This document shows, in pieces, positions 1 to 11,667 of a stretch of 64,000 bases of DNA. The translations under genes were made by a program, and so were the position numbers. Origin of the DNA: Anaeramoeba ignava (Eukaryota > Metamonada > Anaeramoebidae); assembly GCA_028826165.1 (NCBI GenBank), contig JAPDFW010000125.1, positions 169,501 to 233,500 on the forward strand, written 5' to 3'. The notes under the pieces are model-generated. The model was not told the DNA's origin. It searched no databases and worked only from the letters and a program-made list of their open reading frames with translations. Positions within the stretch are counted from its first letter, which is position 1, and each line of letters opens with the position of its first letter.

Positions 1-384
1 AATTTTGATTTAATTTTGATTTAATTTAGATTTAATTTTAATTTAATTTTAATTTAATTTTGATTTAATTTTGATTAAATTTTAATTTAATTTTGATTTA
101 AATTTGATTTAATTTTAATTTAATTTTGATTTAATTTTGATTTAATTTTGATTTAATTTTGATTTAATTTGATTTAATTTTGATTTAATTTTGATTTAAT
201 TTTGATTTAATTTTAGATTTAATTTTAATTTAATTTTGATTTAATTTTAATTTAATATTGATTAAATTTTGATTAAATTTTGATTTAATTTTGATTTAAT
301 TTTGATTTATTTTTGATTTAATTTTGATTTATTTTTGATTTATTTTAAAAAATTGATGATTTAATTTTGATGATATAAGTATAC
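1..384 (-). repeat. Degenerate 11-bp AT array inside an intron of the aminotransferase gene
   Basis: A near-perfect array of TTTTGATTTAA-type units fills this stretch. On the minus strand it directly follows a 5' splice site (GTATAC at 384..379) of the aminotransferase gene. I see no CT dinucleotide on the + strand (AG on -) from 1 to 360, so the 3' splice site must lie beyond the window. The array is therefore read as intron sequence at least 384 bp long. Confidence 0.6.
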
Positions 385-780
385 AGGAACAGGAATTAAA
401 ACAGAATCACCTTCATCACAAACTGCATTAAACAAGATATCAAGAGCACCACCACCACAACCAGCAGCAAAAACAAGTTGTTCAGGTTTTACATCTTTAA
501 TGAATAAATGGTCATGATATAATTGAGCAGTAGCTTTTAATAAATCAGGATGACCAAAAGCTTGTCCATATTTAAGTGAATATTTTGGAAGTTTTTCTCG
601 ATTTTTCAGTTTTTTTTCCATTAAATCAAATACAATATGATTTTCTGCTGTTCCAAGATTGATGTATCCATTTGGATTTGTTTCTTTATCATATGGATTT
701 TCAAAACACATTCTTGCGCCAATTTGAAGTGGATGAGCTTTTTTGTTTAAATATCTTTCAGATCGTTTTGATGTTGTCAT
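385..780 (-). CDS. ACC-synthase-like PLP aminotransferase, first exon (partial)
   Basis: This is the N-terminal 132 residues of a fold-type I, PLP-dependent aminotransferase (class I/II) resembling 1-aminocyclopropane-1-carboxylate synthase-like proteins. Seen: NGYINLGTAENHIVFDLMEK near residues 37-56, a YGQAFGHPDLLKA segment, then PEQLVFAAGCGGGALDILFN and GDSVLIPVP, in the order known for ACS-like proteins (glycine-rich PLP phosphate-site region followed by LIPTPYY). The reading frame runs seven codons past GTATAC, but the family expects a YY-containing segment straight after PVP, so I place the exon end at 385 (phase 0). The PLP lysine lies beyond the window. It is divergent from MTHFR with about 166 bp between start codons. 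True ACC synthase activity versus general aminotransferase activity cannot be decided here. Confidence 0.8.
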
Positions 781-946
781 TTTGTTTAATTTTATTTTGA
801 AAGAAAAAAAATGAAAAAAAAAAATTTTTTTTTTTGAAAATCATTTTTCATTTTTTTTTTTAAAATTTTTAAATAAAAAATCAATTGAATAAAATAGCAA
901 AAAAAACAATAAAACAAAAAATAATAAAAATAAAACAAAAAAAAAA
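781..946. promoter_or_regulatory. Shared divergent promoter region, aminotransferase/MTHFR
   Basis: This 166-bp stretch separates two divergent start codons. It holds a T-run/CAT/T-run element facing each gene: poly-A, ATG, poly-A around 804-820 (reads TTTTTCATTTTT toward the aminotransferase), and TTTTTCATTTTTTTTTTT around 844-861 toward MTHFR. The same element recurs upstream of most genes in the window. Its function as a core promoter or initiator is inferred from position and orientation only. Confidence 0.5.
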
Positions 947-3701
947 ATGAAAATTATTGATAGAATAAAAAAACAAGAAGAAAAAAACAAAAAGCAAAAG
1001 AAATTTGAAGCATTTTTTTCATTTGAATTTTTTCCACCAAAAACAACAACAAGAATTGAATCATTATATGAAAAAATAGAAAGATTAATAGAATTATATC
1101 CACTTTATATTGATGTAACTTGGGGAGCAGGAGGTTCAACAAGTGAAAAAACTTTAGAAATTGCAACAAAAACTCAAAAATTTCTTGGAATTGAAACAAT
1201 GTTACATTTAACTTGTTCAAATATGACAAAAGAAAAAGTTGACAAAGCACTTTCTCAAGCAAAACAAAATGGAATTCAGAATATTTTAGCTTTAAGAGGA
1301 GGTTTTTTTTTTTTTTTAATCAGAAAAAAAAATTTTTTTTTTCCATTCATTCAAATTTTTCCATTCATTTTTTTGCATTTAATTATATTTAATTTAATTA
1401 TAATTTCAATTTAATTATAATTTTAATTTTAATTTAATTTTAATTTTAATTATAATTTTAATTTTAATTTAATTTTAATTTTAATTATAATTTTAATTAT
1501 AATTTTAATTAATTTAATTTTAATTAATTTTAATTTTAATTTTAATTTTAATTTTAATTTTAATTTTAATTTTAATTTTAATTTTATTTTAATTTAATTT
1601 TAATTATAATTTTAATTTTAATTTTAATTTTAATTTAATTTAATTATAATTTAATTTTAATTTTAATTTAATTTAATTATAATTTTAATTTTAATATAAT
1701 TTTAATATAATTTTAATTTTAATTTTAATTTTAATTTTAATTTAAATTTTAATTTTAATTTTAATTTAATTTTAAATTTAATTTTTAGATCCTCCGCAAG
1801 GTGATAAGGAATTTAAAGCTATAGATTCAAGTTTTCAACATGCAATTGATTTAGTTAAATACATCAAATCTTCTTATGGTGATTATTTTGGTATTGCTGT
1901 TGCTGGTTATCCTGAAGGTCATTCAGAAGCAAAAAGGTATTATTTTTCAATTTAATTTGAATTTCAAATATAAATATAAATATAAATATAAATATCAATA
2001 TAAATATAAATAGTTATGAAGAAGATTTACAACATTTAAAAGAAAAAGTTGATGCAGGTGGAGATTTTATTATTACTCAAATGTTTTTTGATACCAATAT
2101 TTTTTTAAAATTTGTTCAAGATTGCAGAAATATTGGTAAATTAAATCAATATTAAATCAAATATTAAATAAATATTTAAATTTAAATAAATATTAAATAA
2201 ATATTTAAATAAATATTAAATAAATATTAAATAAATATTTAAATTTAAATAAATATTAAATAAATATTAAATAAATATTTAAATAAATATTAAATAAATA
2301 TTAAATAAATATTAAATAAATATTAAATAAATATTAAATAAATATTAAATAAATATTAAATAAATATTAAATAAATATTTAAATTTAAATTTAAATTTAA
2401 AAGGTATAACTTGTCCAATAATACCAGGAATTATGATAGTTGCTGATTATGCTGGATTTAAAAAAATGGCAGATTTTACTAAAATGAGTGTCCAAAAGGA
2501 AATTACGGATAAACTTGAAAAAATAAAAGATGATAAAGTTGCAGTAACAAATTTTGGAGTTGAAGTTGCAATTGATATGTGTAAAAAATTAATTAATTCA
2601 GAAGTTCCAGGACTTCACTTTTATACATTGAATAGAGATAATGTTACAAAAATTCTTGAAGGATTAGAACTTATTCAAAATTGTAGAAGTAGAAGAGAAT
2701 ATCCTTGGAGAAAAGTATAAGAAAAATTAATATTAAAATTTTTTGAATTAAAATTAAAATTTAAAATTTAAAATTTAAAATTTAAAATTAAGTCTGCTCA
2801 TCCAAAACGTAAAGATGAAAATGTTAGACCAATTTTCTGGAAAAATAATAGTCAAGGATACATACATTTAACAGATGATTGGGAATACTTTCCAAAGCAT
2901 TTTTGGAATACAAAAGTACAAAAACAACAATACAAAGAAATTACAGAAGATTATCTGAAAAAATTTTATAGAATAGAAAAGTATGAAAAAGATTTACCAG
3001 AAAGCATTAATTCAACAGAAGATGTCTCAAAATTCTTTGTTGATTATTATGAAGGAAAAAAAGATTTCTTGCCATGGACTTTAAAACCACTGGGAATTGG
3101 GAATTTAATCATTAAAGAAAAATTATTACTTCTATCAAAATTGGGATTATTTGTGATTAATAGTCAACCAAGAATAAATGAAGCATTATCAACAGATGAT
3201 GCAGTTGGATTTGGAGGATTTGGAGGATTTATTTATCAAAAAAGATATATTGAGTTTTTCATTTCGTTGGAAAAAATGAATATATTATTCAAATATATGG
3301 ATCAATTTCCAAACATTACTTATCATGCAGTCAATCATGATGGAACAAAGATTTTCACAAACAATCCTGAAAATCAAACTACTACTGTTTGTTGGGGTGC
3401 TTTTGGTTGTGGTGAAATTAAACAACCTCTTATTGTTGATCCTATTTGTTTTCAAACTGTTTGGAAAAATGAAAGTTTTGGAATTTGGACTAATGTTTTT
3501 GGTCAACATTATCAAAAAGATTCAACTTCTTTTAAGATTCTTCAAGATATTCATGATAATTATTTCTTGATGAATATTATTGACCATGATTTTGTTACTC
3601 CATCTCAAGTAGGAAGAAGTGTTTGGAGATTATTTCTTCTTTTGGAAAAAGAGCTTTCAAATGAAAATGAAAATGAAAATGAAAATGAAAAACAAATTTA
3701 A
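947..3701 (+). CDS. MTHFR: Methylenetetrahydrofolate reductase, five exons
   Basis: It reduces 5,10-methylene-THF to 5-methyl-THF with an FAD cofactor, feeding methionine synthesis. Exons are 947-1301, 1789-1936, 2014-2135, 2404-2714 and 2793-3701, giving 614 residues (human about 656). The splice phases rebuild family motifs exactly: ALRG|DPPQGD, EAKR|SYEEDL, CRNI|GITCP and PWRK|SAHPKR. The catalytic barrel is residues 1 to about 310, with [10 protein letters not shown] near residue 26 carrying the conserved Glu. The C-terminal part has the eukaryotic SAM-responsive regulatory domain ([48 protein letters not shown]). A short (NE)n tail ends the protein. The four introns (77 to 487 bp) are AT simple repeats; each begins GT and ends AG. 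No transcript evidence is available. Confidence 0.96.
1302..1788 (+). repeat. TTTTAA-type array in MTHFR intron 1
   Basis: A 487-bp intron consisting almost entirely of AATTTTAATTTTAA variants after an initial T-run. The splice sites GTTTTT and TTTTTAG join a G to AT, giving the Asp of the conserved RGDPP motif. Confidence 0.8.
2136..2403 (+). repeat. TAAATATTAAA-type array in MTHFR intron 3
   Basis: A 268-bp intron built of about 10-11 bp units of the form AAATATTAAAT, with different unit chemistry from intron 1 of the same gene. The splice joins G to GT and restores CRNIGITCP. Confidence 0.75.
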
Positions 3702-3890
3702 ATTCAATTCAAAATTAAATTCAATTCAAATTTAAATTTAAATTCAATTCAAAATTAAATTCAAATTCAAATTTAAATTCAAAAAAATAAAATCCAAAAA
3801 AATAAAATCCAAAAAAAATTATTTTAATTTTAATTTTAATTTTAATTTTAATTTTAATTTTAATTTTAATTTTAATTTTAATTTTAATTT

Positions 3891-6092
3891 TTAATCAATA
3901 TTATCCAATTCTAAAAATAAAGTTGTTTTATCATTTAATTGGTAATAATCAATTGTATCCATAAGTTCTGTTTTTGTTTGATTTGAACAATTATCATCAA
4001 TTTCATCTAAATAAAAAAACTTTATTAATTGAACCATTGTTTCATAATGTTTTTCTGTATATTCCGAAACAGAATTTGAAGGATCATCACAAGTAAAAAA
4101 CATTCCTCTAAATAATCCACTTCTTGCAGATAAAATGATCTTATGACAAAGAATTGGTTTGCCTTCAACAATAATCCTGAAATCTTTACTTGGTTGATCC
4201 AAATACAATTTTTCTAAATCATTTAAAAACCCTGTTCGATTTTTTCTTTCATGAAACCAACGATCTGGCAAATTAAGTTGTTTCATAATTGGCAAAATGG
4301 ATTGCATTTTTGCAACTTGACTGGAAGGGTCAGTAAAGCCAGTGTATAAAAAATTCATAAAATATATCACTTCGAATTTGGGTTTGTTTTGAGTGACAGT
4401 TTGTAGTTTATCAATTATTGGATGATTTTTTCTTTCTGGATCAATTTGCCCTAAGAGTCTTAATTCCAAAATTAATTTGTGAACTTTGATTTCTCCTTGA
4501 AGACAATAAAACACATAATCTGTAAATTCTTCGCGAATCAACAGATTCAAAAAATCGTTTGTCAAAGAATCAAAATATTCCTGCATTTGATTCACTAATC
4601 TTTTATATGGGTAAATTGAGACTCTTGTGAAATCAGCATTACACGAAGCAAAAAGCTTGAGATTTCTTGGTGTTAAATATTGTGGTTTTTTGACAGCAAG
4701 ATTTAAAGGAAGATCTCTTTCTTTGTTGAATGCATTGATGTCTGCTCCATTTTTCAGAAGTAGTTTGACAACAGGCATTTCTGCGTTGTATTTGAAAGCA
4801 AAATGAAGGCAGTTGTTCAATTTAGCATCCATCAAATTGGCAAGTTCTGAATCAACTAGCAATTCAATTGTGTCAAAACTTGGATTTGTTTTCAAACAAT
4901 AAAAAAGAGGAGGTCTATTTTTGTGATCAATTAAATGATAATCTGCGCCGCTTTGGAGAAACAGCTTCACAAATTCCAAAGAATGTTGGTATCTGCACAG
5001 ATTTGTTAAAGGTGTTCTGGATTTATAATCCTGTTGGTTGATGTTATCTGTTCTTTCCATTATAAATTTTATCAATTCCAAATCTTTTAAATATTTCAAT
5101 GCAAGATGGAGGACTAATTTATTTTTTTTGTTTGAGAGATTAATATTTGGGCTTTTTTCAAGTAAATGCTTGATGATTTGAACTGGTTGGTTATTTTTGC
5201 ATAAATAATGAAGAAGGGTATTCCCAAAATTATCTTGTAAATCAATTTCAGGAGTCTTCTCAAAAATAGAATCAAAAACTCGAGAAGAAATGGATTTTGA
5301 AAAGGTGAGATGATGAAGGGGAGTTCTTCCATCTTTGTCTGTGAGATTAAAATCGATATTATACTCGAAAATTAAGTCAAGAAGATCTAGTGTTGGTTCA
5401 TTCATACACAAATAATGGGCTATTGATCGTTGATAAGAATCAATATCTTGAGGTTTAAATCCCCAATCCAGAAGAAAGCCAATAAGTGTAAAACGAATAT
5501 CCTTGTGAGTGTTATGGCAAGCAAAATGTAAAGGTGTTTGATTGAGATTATTTTTCAATTGACTTGAATCCAGATGAACGCATTCCTTAAGAAAAAACTG
5601 AATTATTTTTAGATCTTTTGAGTATTGGCAAATATAATGAATTGGTGTTGTTCCAAAAACATCTTTCAATTCAAAATCACTACTTTTTCTTGCTAATCTC
5701 ATCAGCAATTTTGGGTCAAATGATTCTTTCATACAAAGATAAAATAAAGGGATTCTTTTCAAATTATCTTCCACATAAATATTCGCTTCATTTGAAATCA
5801 AAAAATCAATAATTCCTAATTGGAAATCCTTTTCAATACAGTAATGTAAAGGTGTTTTCCCAAGACAATCTTTTCCATTTATTAATTCGGGATAATCTCC
5901 AAAAAGTTCGAAAACTTTTTTTCTAGAATTTTTTATTGCTGCAAAATGTAATAAATTTTGTTTATCTTTATTAATATATTCTTTTGGTTTTTTTTCTTTT
6001 AAAAATTTTTGAATATTTGTGATTGAATTTTGTTCGATAAAATCCCAAATTGTATAACAAGCACAAGTGAAATATCTATTTTTTCTTTTCAT
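3891..6092 (-). CDS. Ankyrin-repeat protein with C-terminal double BTB module
   Basis: Single exon, 733 residues. Residues about 40-470 are ankyrin repeats (recurring TPLHY, NLLHFA and PLHHLT signatures, with linkers such as DKDGRT and NNLNQTP). A first BTB-like segment runs from about 511 (EFTDYVFYC, EIKVHKLILELR, ending FLYTGFTD). A second BTB lies at about 634-733 (SKDFRIIVEGK, ILCHKIILSARSGLFRGMFF, then the helical tail IKFFYLDEIDD...DYYQLND). BTB domains mediate oligomerisation and can recruit Cullin-3; ankyrin repeats usually bind a partner. A role as a ubiquitin-ligase adaptor is a family-level inference. It is divergent from a second ankyrin/BTB gene with 153 bp between start codons. 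No intron is needed. Function is otherwise unknown. Confidence 0.85.
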   Translation of the reverse strand: MKRKNRYFTCACYTIWDFIEQNSITNIQKFLKEKKPKEYINKDKQNLLHFAAIKNSRKKVFELFGDYPELINGKDCLGKTPLHYCIEKDFQLGIIDFLISNEANIYVEDNLKRIPLFYLCMKESFDPKLLMRLARKSSDFELKDVFGTTPIHYICQYSKDLKIIQFFLKECVHLDSSQLKNNLNQTPLHFACHNTHKDIRFTLIGFLLDWGFKPQDIDSYQRSIAHYLCMNEPTLDLLDLIFEYNIDFNLTDKDGRTPLHHLTFSKSISSRVFDSIFEKTPEIDLQDNFGNTLLHYLCKNNQPVQIIKHLLEKSPNINLSNKKNKLVLHLALKYLKDLELIKFIMERTDNINQQDYKSRTPLTNLCRYQHSLEFVKLFLQSGADYHLIDHKNRPPLFYCLKTNPSFDTIELLVDSELANLMDAKLNNCLHFAFKYNAEMPVVKLLLKNGADINAFNKERDLPLNLAVKKPQYLTPRNLKLFASCNADFTRVSIYPYKRLVNQMQEYFDSLTNDFLNLLIREEFTDYVFYCLQGEIKVHKLILELRLLGQIDPERKNHPIIDKLQTVTQNKPKFEVIYFMNFLYTGFTDPSSQVAKMQSILPIMKQLNLPDRWFHERKNRTGFLNDLEKLYLDQPSKDFRIIVEGKPILCHKIILSARSGLFRGMFFTCDDPSNSVSEYTEKHYETMVQLIKFFYLDEIDDNCSNQTKTELMDTIDYYQLNDKTTLFLELDNID

Positions 6093-6245
6093 TTTTTTAT
6101 TTATTTAATTTAAAGAAAGGAAAAAAATGAAAACTAAAATGAAAATTTACGTCATTTGAATTGAAAAATTTTTAAAATCTAAAATTAAAAAAACAAATTT
6201 TTGTTTTCATTTTTTGTTTTTGTTTTTGCTTTTGCTTTTTCTAAA
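6093..6245. promoter_or_regulatory. Shared divergent promoter of two ankyrin-BTB genes
   Basis: A 153-bp gap between ATG codons on opposite strands. The minus gene has the T-run/CAT/T-run element at about 6119-6133 (read on the minus strand). The plus gene has TTTTTGTTTTCATTTTTTG at about 6198-6215, close to its ATG at 6246. Regulatory function is inferred. Confidence 0.4.
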
Positions 6246-9200
6246 ATGGATTTATTAAATATAATTAAAGAAAATCAAATTGAAAAATTAAAATCAATTG
6301 ATAATAATTTACTCATTAATCAAATCAGAAAAAAGGGGAATGGAATAATAAATTTTGCAATAAAACAAAAAGTTTCGAAAGAAATTATTGAATTTTTAAT
6401 TGAAAAAGGTGCAAATCCAAGCTTATTTAATGAAAGAAACAAAAAAAATTCTTTACATTTTGCTTTGAAAAATGATTCCAATTTTGAAATTATCAAATTA
6501 TTAGTTGAAAAGGAAGTTGATATAAATGCAAAAGATAAATATCGACAAAGAATGATTCACTATTCAATCCTTTACGTAAAAACAGAAGATAAACTTGAAA
6601 TTCTGGACTATTTAATTATGAAAGGAGCTGATATCAATTCTCTTACATTTCAAAATGAAACGCCATTGCATCTCGCATGTAAAATTAACTCATTTGAGAT
6701 AATTGAGTATTTAATTGAAAATGGAGCTGATATTAACGCAAGAAATATTCGAAATGAAATTGTTTTGCATTATTCTTGCCAATACAATTCAATTGAAATA
6801 ATTGAATACTTAATTGAGAAAGGAGCCGATATCAATACAATGACATATAATAAAGAAACCGTTTTGCATTTTGCTTGTAAATCTAATTCGCTTAAAGTAA
6901 TTGAGTACTTGATTGCAAAAGGACTTGATATTAACGCAATAACAAATAATCACAGAAATGCTTTGAATTATGCTTGCGAATCTAATTCCATTGAGGTTGT
7001 TAAATTTTTAATTGAAAAAGGAATTGATATTAAAGAAATAACAAATGAATATGAAAATATGATATATTGCGCCTCACGGAATAGACCTGAAAATGCAATT
7101 GGAATTATCAAATTATTGATTGAAAAAGGATTAGATATTAAAGAAAAAACAAGATATCAAAGGAATTGTCTTCATTTTGCTTGTCGAAACGAGCAAATTT
7201 CTCTTGAAATGTTACAACTAATGATTGATAACGGAGTAGATATAAATGAAAAGGCAGCATTTTACCAGACACCTTTACAAATTGCATTAGAAAACAAAAA
7301 TATCACGCTTGAAATTATCAAATATTTGATTGAGAAAGGAGCTGAGATTAATTCACAATCAAATAGAAATGTATTGTCATTACAAATTGCATTAAAAAAC
7401 AAAAATATCACGCTTGAAATTATCAAATATTTGATTGAGAAAGGAGCTGAGATTAATTCACAAGAAACTATAAAAAGATCTACATTAAAAATTGCTTTGC
7501 AAAATAGAAAAATAACGCTTGAAATTATCAAATACTTGATTGAAAAAGGAGCTGAGATTAATTCAAAAGAAACTAAAAAAGACTCTCTTTTGAACAATGC
7601 TTTTAAATATCAAGATAACAATCAAGAGTTGTTTGAAATTGTTAAATTCCTTGTAGAAAACAAAGTGGATGTAAATTCAAAAACAAATGAGAATGAAACA
7701 CCTCTACATTATGCTTTACAATATCAAAATGGAAATGAAGATTTATTCGAAATTATCAAATTCCTTGTTTCCAAAAAAGCAAATGTTAATGCGAAAAATA
7801 AGCAACAAAAAGAAACACCTTTGCATTATGCTTTTAAATATCAAGATAACAATCAAGAGTTGTTTGAAATTGTTAAATTCTTTGTGGAAAACAAAGTGGA
7901 TGTAAATTCAAAAACAAATGAGAATGAAACACCTCTACATTATGCTTTACAATACCAAAATGGAAATGAAGATTTATTCGAAATTGTCAAATTCCTTGTT
8001 TCCAAAAAAGCAAATGTTAATGCGAAAACAAAATATGAAGATGAGACAATTTTACATTTTGCCTGTCAATACAAAAATCAAAAATCATTTGAGATTATTC
8101 AGTTTCTTGTATCACAAAAAGTAAATGTGAATACTAAAACAAAACTTGGCAAAATAACTCCTTTGCATTATGCTTGCAAATACCAAACTAAGAATTTATT
8201 AGGAATCACCAAAATCCTCTTTTCCAACGGTGCTGATCTAAGTGAAAAAACAAAGGAAAATGAAACAGTTTTGCATTTAGCATGCCAATATGACAACGAT
8301 GATTCTTTTGAAGTTATTAAACTTCTTGTTTCAAATGGAGTAAACATTAATGCAAAAACAAAATATGAAGAAACAGCTCTTCATTTTGCTTGCCAAAATT
8401 CACATCCAAATTCATTTGAAGTTATCAAACTTCTTGTTTTGAATGGAGCAAATATTAATGTTGAAAATAATTATAAAAAAACACCACTTCATTTTGCATG
8501 TCTAAATCAAAATGAAAATTCATTGGAAATTATCAAATTTCTTGTTTCGAAAGGAGCAGATATTAGTGCAAAAACAATTCATAACGAAAATCCGTTTCAT
8601 TACATTTCACAAAAAGAGAACTCAAGCGAAATTCTGAGATATTTAATTGAAGAAGGAGTTGATATTAATTCAAAAACCAACAATAATGAAAACGCCTTGC
8701 ATTACTCATGTAGAAACAACTCAATAGAAGCAATTAAATTGCTTGTTGAGCACAATATTAACATTAATCTCAAAAATATGAGCAATGAAACACCTCTTTC
8801 CATTTCAATCAATAACAAGAATCGAAGAGCAATTATATTTTTGTTAGTTAATGAAGCTCATTTTGATAATTTAAACTCAAATCTGAAAAAATCAAAAGAT
8901 TTTGTTTATTGCACTCAAAGAGTTTTTTCAATTAACTCTGATTTAGATAATTTGTTGAAATCAAATGAAAATGTAGCAGATTTCGAAATTAGGACAAATG
9001 ACGATTTTGTGTTCAAAACACATAAATTAATTTTATTAACAAGATTTAATAGGAATGAAAAAATGTTAGAGACATTTATTGATTATTGCTTGCAAAACCC
9101 AAAAGAAGAGGTTTGGAAAGCTTTAAATTTTCTGTATAAAGGATTTTTTGATTTGGAAAAGAATCAAAAAGAGATTACCAATTTAGAAAATTCTTTTATT

Positions 9201-9663
9201 TGTTTTGATTCTCAATTACCAGAATATCAAAAAGAAATGGATAATTTACAAAATTTCTTCCAACAAATTGGAATTGATTCAAAATGGATTAATCAAAAAA
9301 AAGGAAGAAAAGGTATTTTAAATGATTTAAAAAGACTCTACAAAGAAGATGATTCGAAAGATTTTACAATAATTTGTTCTGAATGAAAAAGAAATCAAGG
9401 CACATAAAGTAATCCTAATATTGAGAAGTGAGCTATTTAAAGGAATGTTTTTAAATGTTCAAGATTCATCTAATCAAGTTCATGATTATTCAGGGAAATC
9501 ATTTGAAACAATTCATCAATTAATCTATTTCTTTTATCATGATGAATTTGACAAAACAAAGGAAATTAATGAAAAAATCATCAAAGAATTCGAAGATGTT
9601 AAAGATTATTATCAATTAAATCCAAATTCCTTAATTGATTTACTTTTAGAAGATTTCAAATGA
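6246..9663 (+). CDS. Long ankyrin-repeat double-BTB protein, frameshifted in the second BTB
   Basis: About 1,140 residues if read through one shift. I start at 6246 because the frame open from 6201 has only a Phe-rich lead-in and the promoter-like element overlaps it. Some 25 ankyrin units follow, many with the signature IIKYLIEKGADIN. BTB1 is near residues 900-985 (VADFEIRTNDDFVFKTHKLILL, NFLYKGFFD). BTB2 begins DSKDFTIICS and is interrupted by TGA at 9384; the remainder (NEKEIKAHKVILILRSELFK and onward) continues in the +1 frame to 9663. Skipping one base at about 9381-9384 restores the module. This could be a recent mutation, a sequencing error, or +1 frameshifting at the TGA. The convergent RCC1-BTB gene ends 28 bp beyond. 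Confidence 0.8.
7297..7570 (+). repeat. Three near-identical 105-bp ankyrin units
   Basis: Three consecutive 35-residue ankyrin units share the string ITLEIIKYLIEKGAEINS with almost no synonymous change, indicating recent unit duplication within the coding sequence. Confidence 0.75.
7600..8061 (+). repeat. 231-bp in-frame tandem duplication in ankyrin coding region
   Basis: A block of two ankyrin units (77 residues, beginning YQDNNQELFEIVKF and ending VSKKANVNAK) occurs twice in succession at a 231-bp spacing, with only a few base differences. A young duplication of an even number of ankyrin units is the simplest reading. Confidence 0.8.
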
Positions 9664-9691
9664 ATCCAAAAAAAAAATTTTTTTTTAAATT

Positions 9692-11478
9692 TTAATTATT
9701 AAATTTCCTAATTAATAAATCAAATAAATTTGGATTTGTTTGATTTAATTGAAAATAATCAATTCCAATTTCAATTTCGTCAATTATCTCTTGTGTAATT
9801 TGAATTTCATTTTTAATTTTATTTGAATAAATCCAATATTCAAATATTTGAAATGATTTATTACTTAATTCACTATAATCTGTAACTTTATTAGATTTAT
9901 CATTTGTAACAGATAAAAACATTCCTCGATATAATTCACTTCTCATTATTAATATTAATTTAGGAAATTTATATTGTTTTTCTTTTCTTTCAATTATAAA
10001 ATCTTTTTCATTTTCATTTTCATTTAAATAAATTCTTTTCATTGTTTCTTCTATTTTTTCATTTGAATTTATAATTTCTTTAATTTCTGAATATAATATT
10101 GGATTTATTATTTATTGTTTGAATAAATCATTTCAAATATTTGATTTGATTCTTTAATTGATTTATTTGAAATAATTTCTTGAAGTTTTTCAATTTGATT
10201 TTGATTTTGATTTAATCTATATTTCAATATTAATTTATGAGCTTCAATTATTTCTCCATTTTCTGTTTTAAATGAAATATCACAAAATTCTTTTCTTTCA
10301 AATAGTTTTATCAAATCTTCTTCAAGATTGGAAAAAGAAGGAGAAGAATAATAAAGAAATGATTTTTCATTTTTACAAAGAATATGATAATTGAAAATTT
10401 CATCATTAAATTTTAATTTAGGAAGTTCAATTTGAATTGGAATTAATTGATCTTTTATATCTTCAGTTCCTAATTGACCATATTCATTTTCTCCGAATCC
10501 TATCAGTTCTGAATTGGAAGTTAAAATCAAAGTATGCATATTTCCAACAGAAAAATCAAGAATATCATCATCATTTTCAAATAAAGATGATTTGATTTCA
10601 GTAAATTCATAAGTATGTCCATTTTTACCAAGTCCATTAAATCCACGTCTTCCACATGAATAAAGTTTTCTTTTTGGATTTTGATTTTCATTTTCAATCA
10701 ACATTATTGAATCAAATCCTCCACATTGAATATCAATTATTTTACCTTTTGGAATATTTTGGATTTGGGTTAATTTTTGGATTTTTTTTTCTTCTTTTCT
10801 TGATTCTCCTAATCCAAGTTGACCATAACCATTATCACCACATCCAAATAATTCTTGATTTGAGTTTAAAAGAAAAATAAAATCTGAAGTATTTCCTGAA
10901 AATATTTTAGAAACATTTTTCATCATTAAAATTGGTTTTTCTGTTTTTGGAAGTGTTTCAGAATCAAAACCAATTTGACAATATTCATTTGAACCAATTC
11001 CATAAGCATTTTGATTTGAAGTTAATAAGTAAATTGAATTGTATCCAGAAACAATATCTTGAATTACTCTATCATTTGTATCTTCAATTAATGATGAAAT
11101 ATTGATAAATTGATTTGAATTATTTGAATTAATATCATCTCCTTTGGCAAATACATTTCCTTCTATTGTTAAAATAGCTTCATTTTCATAATCAACAGTT
11201 ACTTTTTGAATATTTTCTTCAATTTGGATTTTTGAAGGATTTTGATTTGAATCATTTTCTTTTGAATATTCTATTGCTTTTCCATTTTTAAAAAGGAAAA
11301 TTGTTGAAAAAAAACCTGTTGAAATTTGTTTAATTTGTTTTTCATTTTCATTTTCATTTTCATTTTCATTTTCATTTTCATTTTCAAATTTAAATTGAAT
11401 TGGTTTTGTTATTTTTTCTGGTTCATTTTTGATAAGAATTGGATTTTTATTCCAACCAAAAAATATAATTTCATTCAT
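9692..11478 (-). pseudogene. RCC1-BTB protein copy 1, frameshifted before BTB2
   Basis: The N-terminal frame (11478-10108, 456 residues) carries an Asn-Glu tract, RCC1-like blades (GSNEYCQIGF, GDNGYGQLGLG, GENEYGQLGT) and BTB1 (EFCDISFKTENGEIIEAHKL). The BTB2 part continues in another frame from 10042 to 9692 (MKRIYLNENENEKDFIIERK onward). Compared with the intact neighbour at 11668-13452, the break lies in a TAA/AAT microsatellite near 10100-10115, where this copy has a 2-bp length difference (net -1 frame). Everything on both sides is well conserved, so the lesion is young, an assembly error, or polymorphic. It is the promoter-distal member of the five-copy array and is convergent with the frameshifted ankyrin gene. 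Confidence 0.7.
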
Positions 11479-11499
11479 TTTGAAAAGAAAAAAATGAAA

Positions 11500-11667
11500 A
11501 AAATGATTTTTAATTTTAATTTTAATAATTTTAATTTTAATTTTGATTTTAATTTTAATTTTAATTTTAATTTTAATTTTAATTTTAATTTTAATTTTGA
11601 TTTTAATTTTAATTTTGATTTTAATTTTAATTTTAATTTTAATTTTAATTTTAATTTTAATTTAAAT
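11500..11667. repeat. TTTTAA hexanucleotide array between RCC1-BTB copies 1 and 2
   Basis: A run of ATTTTA units with scattered TTTTGA variants fills most of the spacer. The promoter-like T-run/CAT element of copy 1 lies on its left edge at about 11484-11508. Confidence 0.8.

Noticed and set aside
1-360. Possible telomeric repeat at the window edge
   Set aside because: Units are degenerate and lack G-rich strand bias; the array continues a splice-bounded intron.
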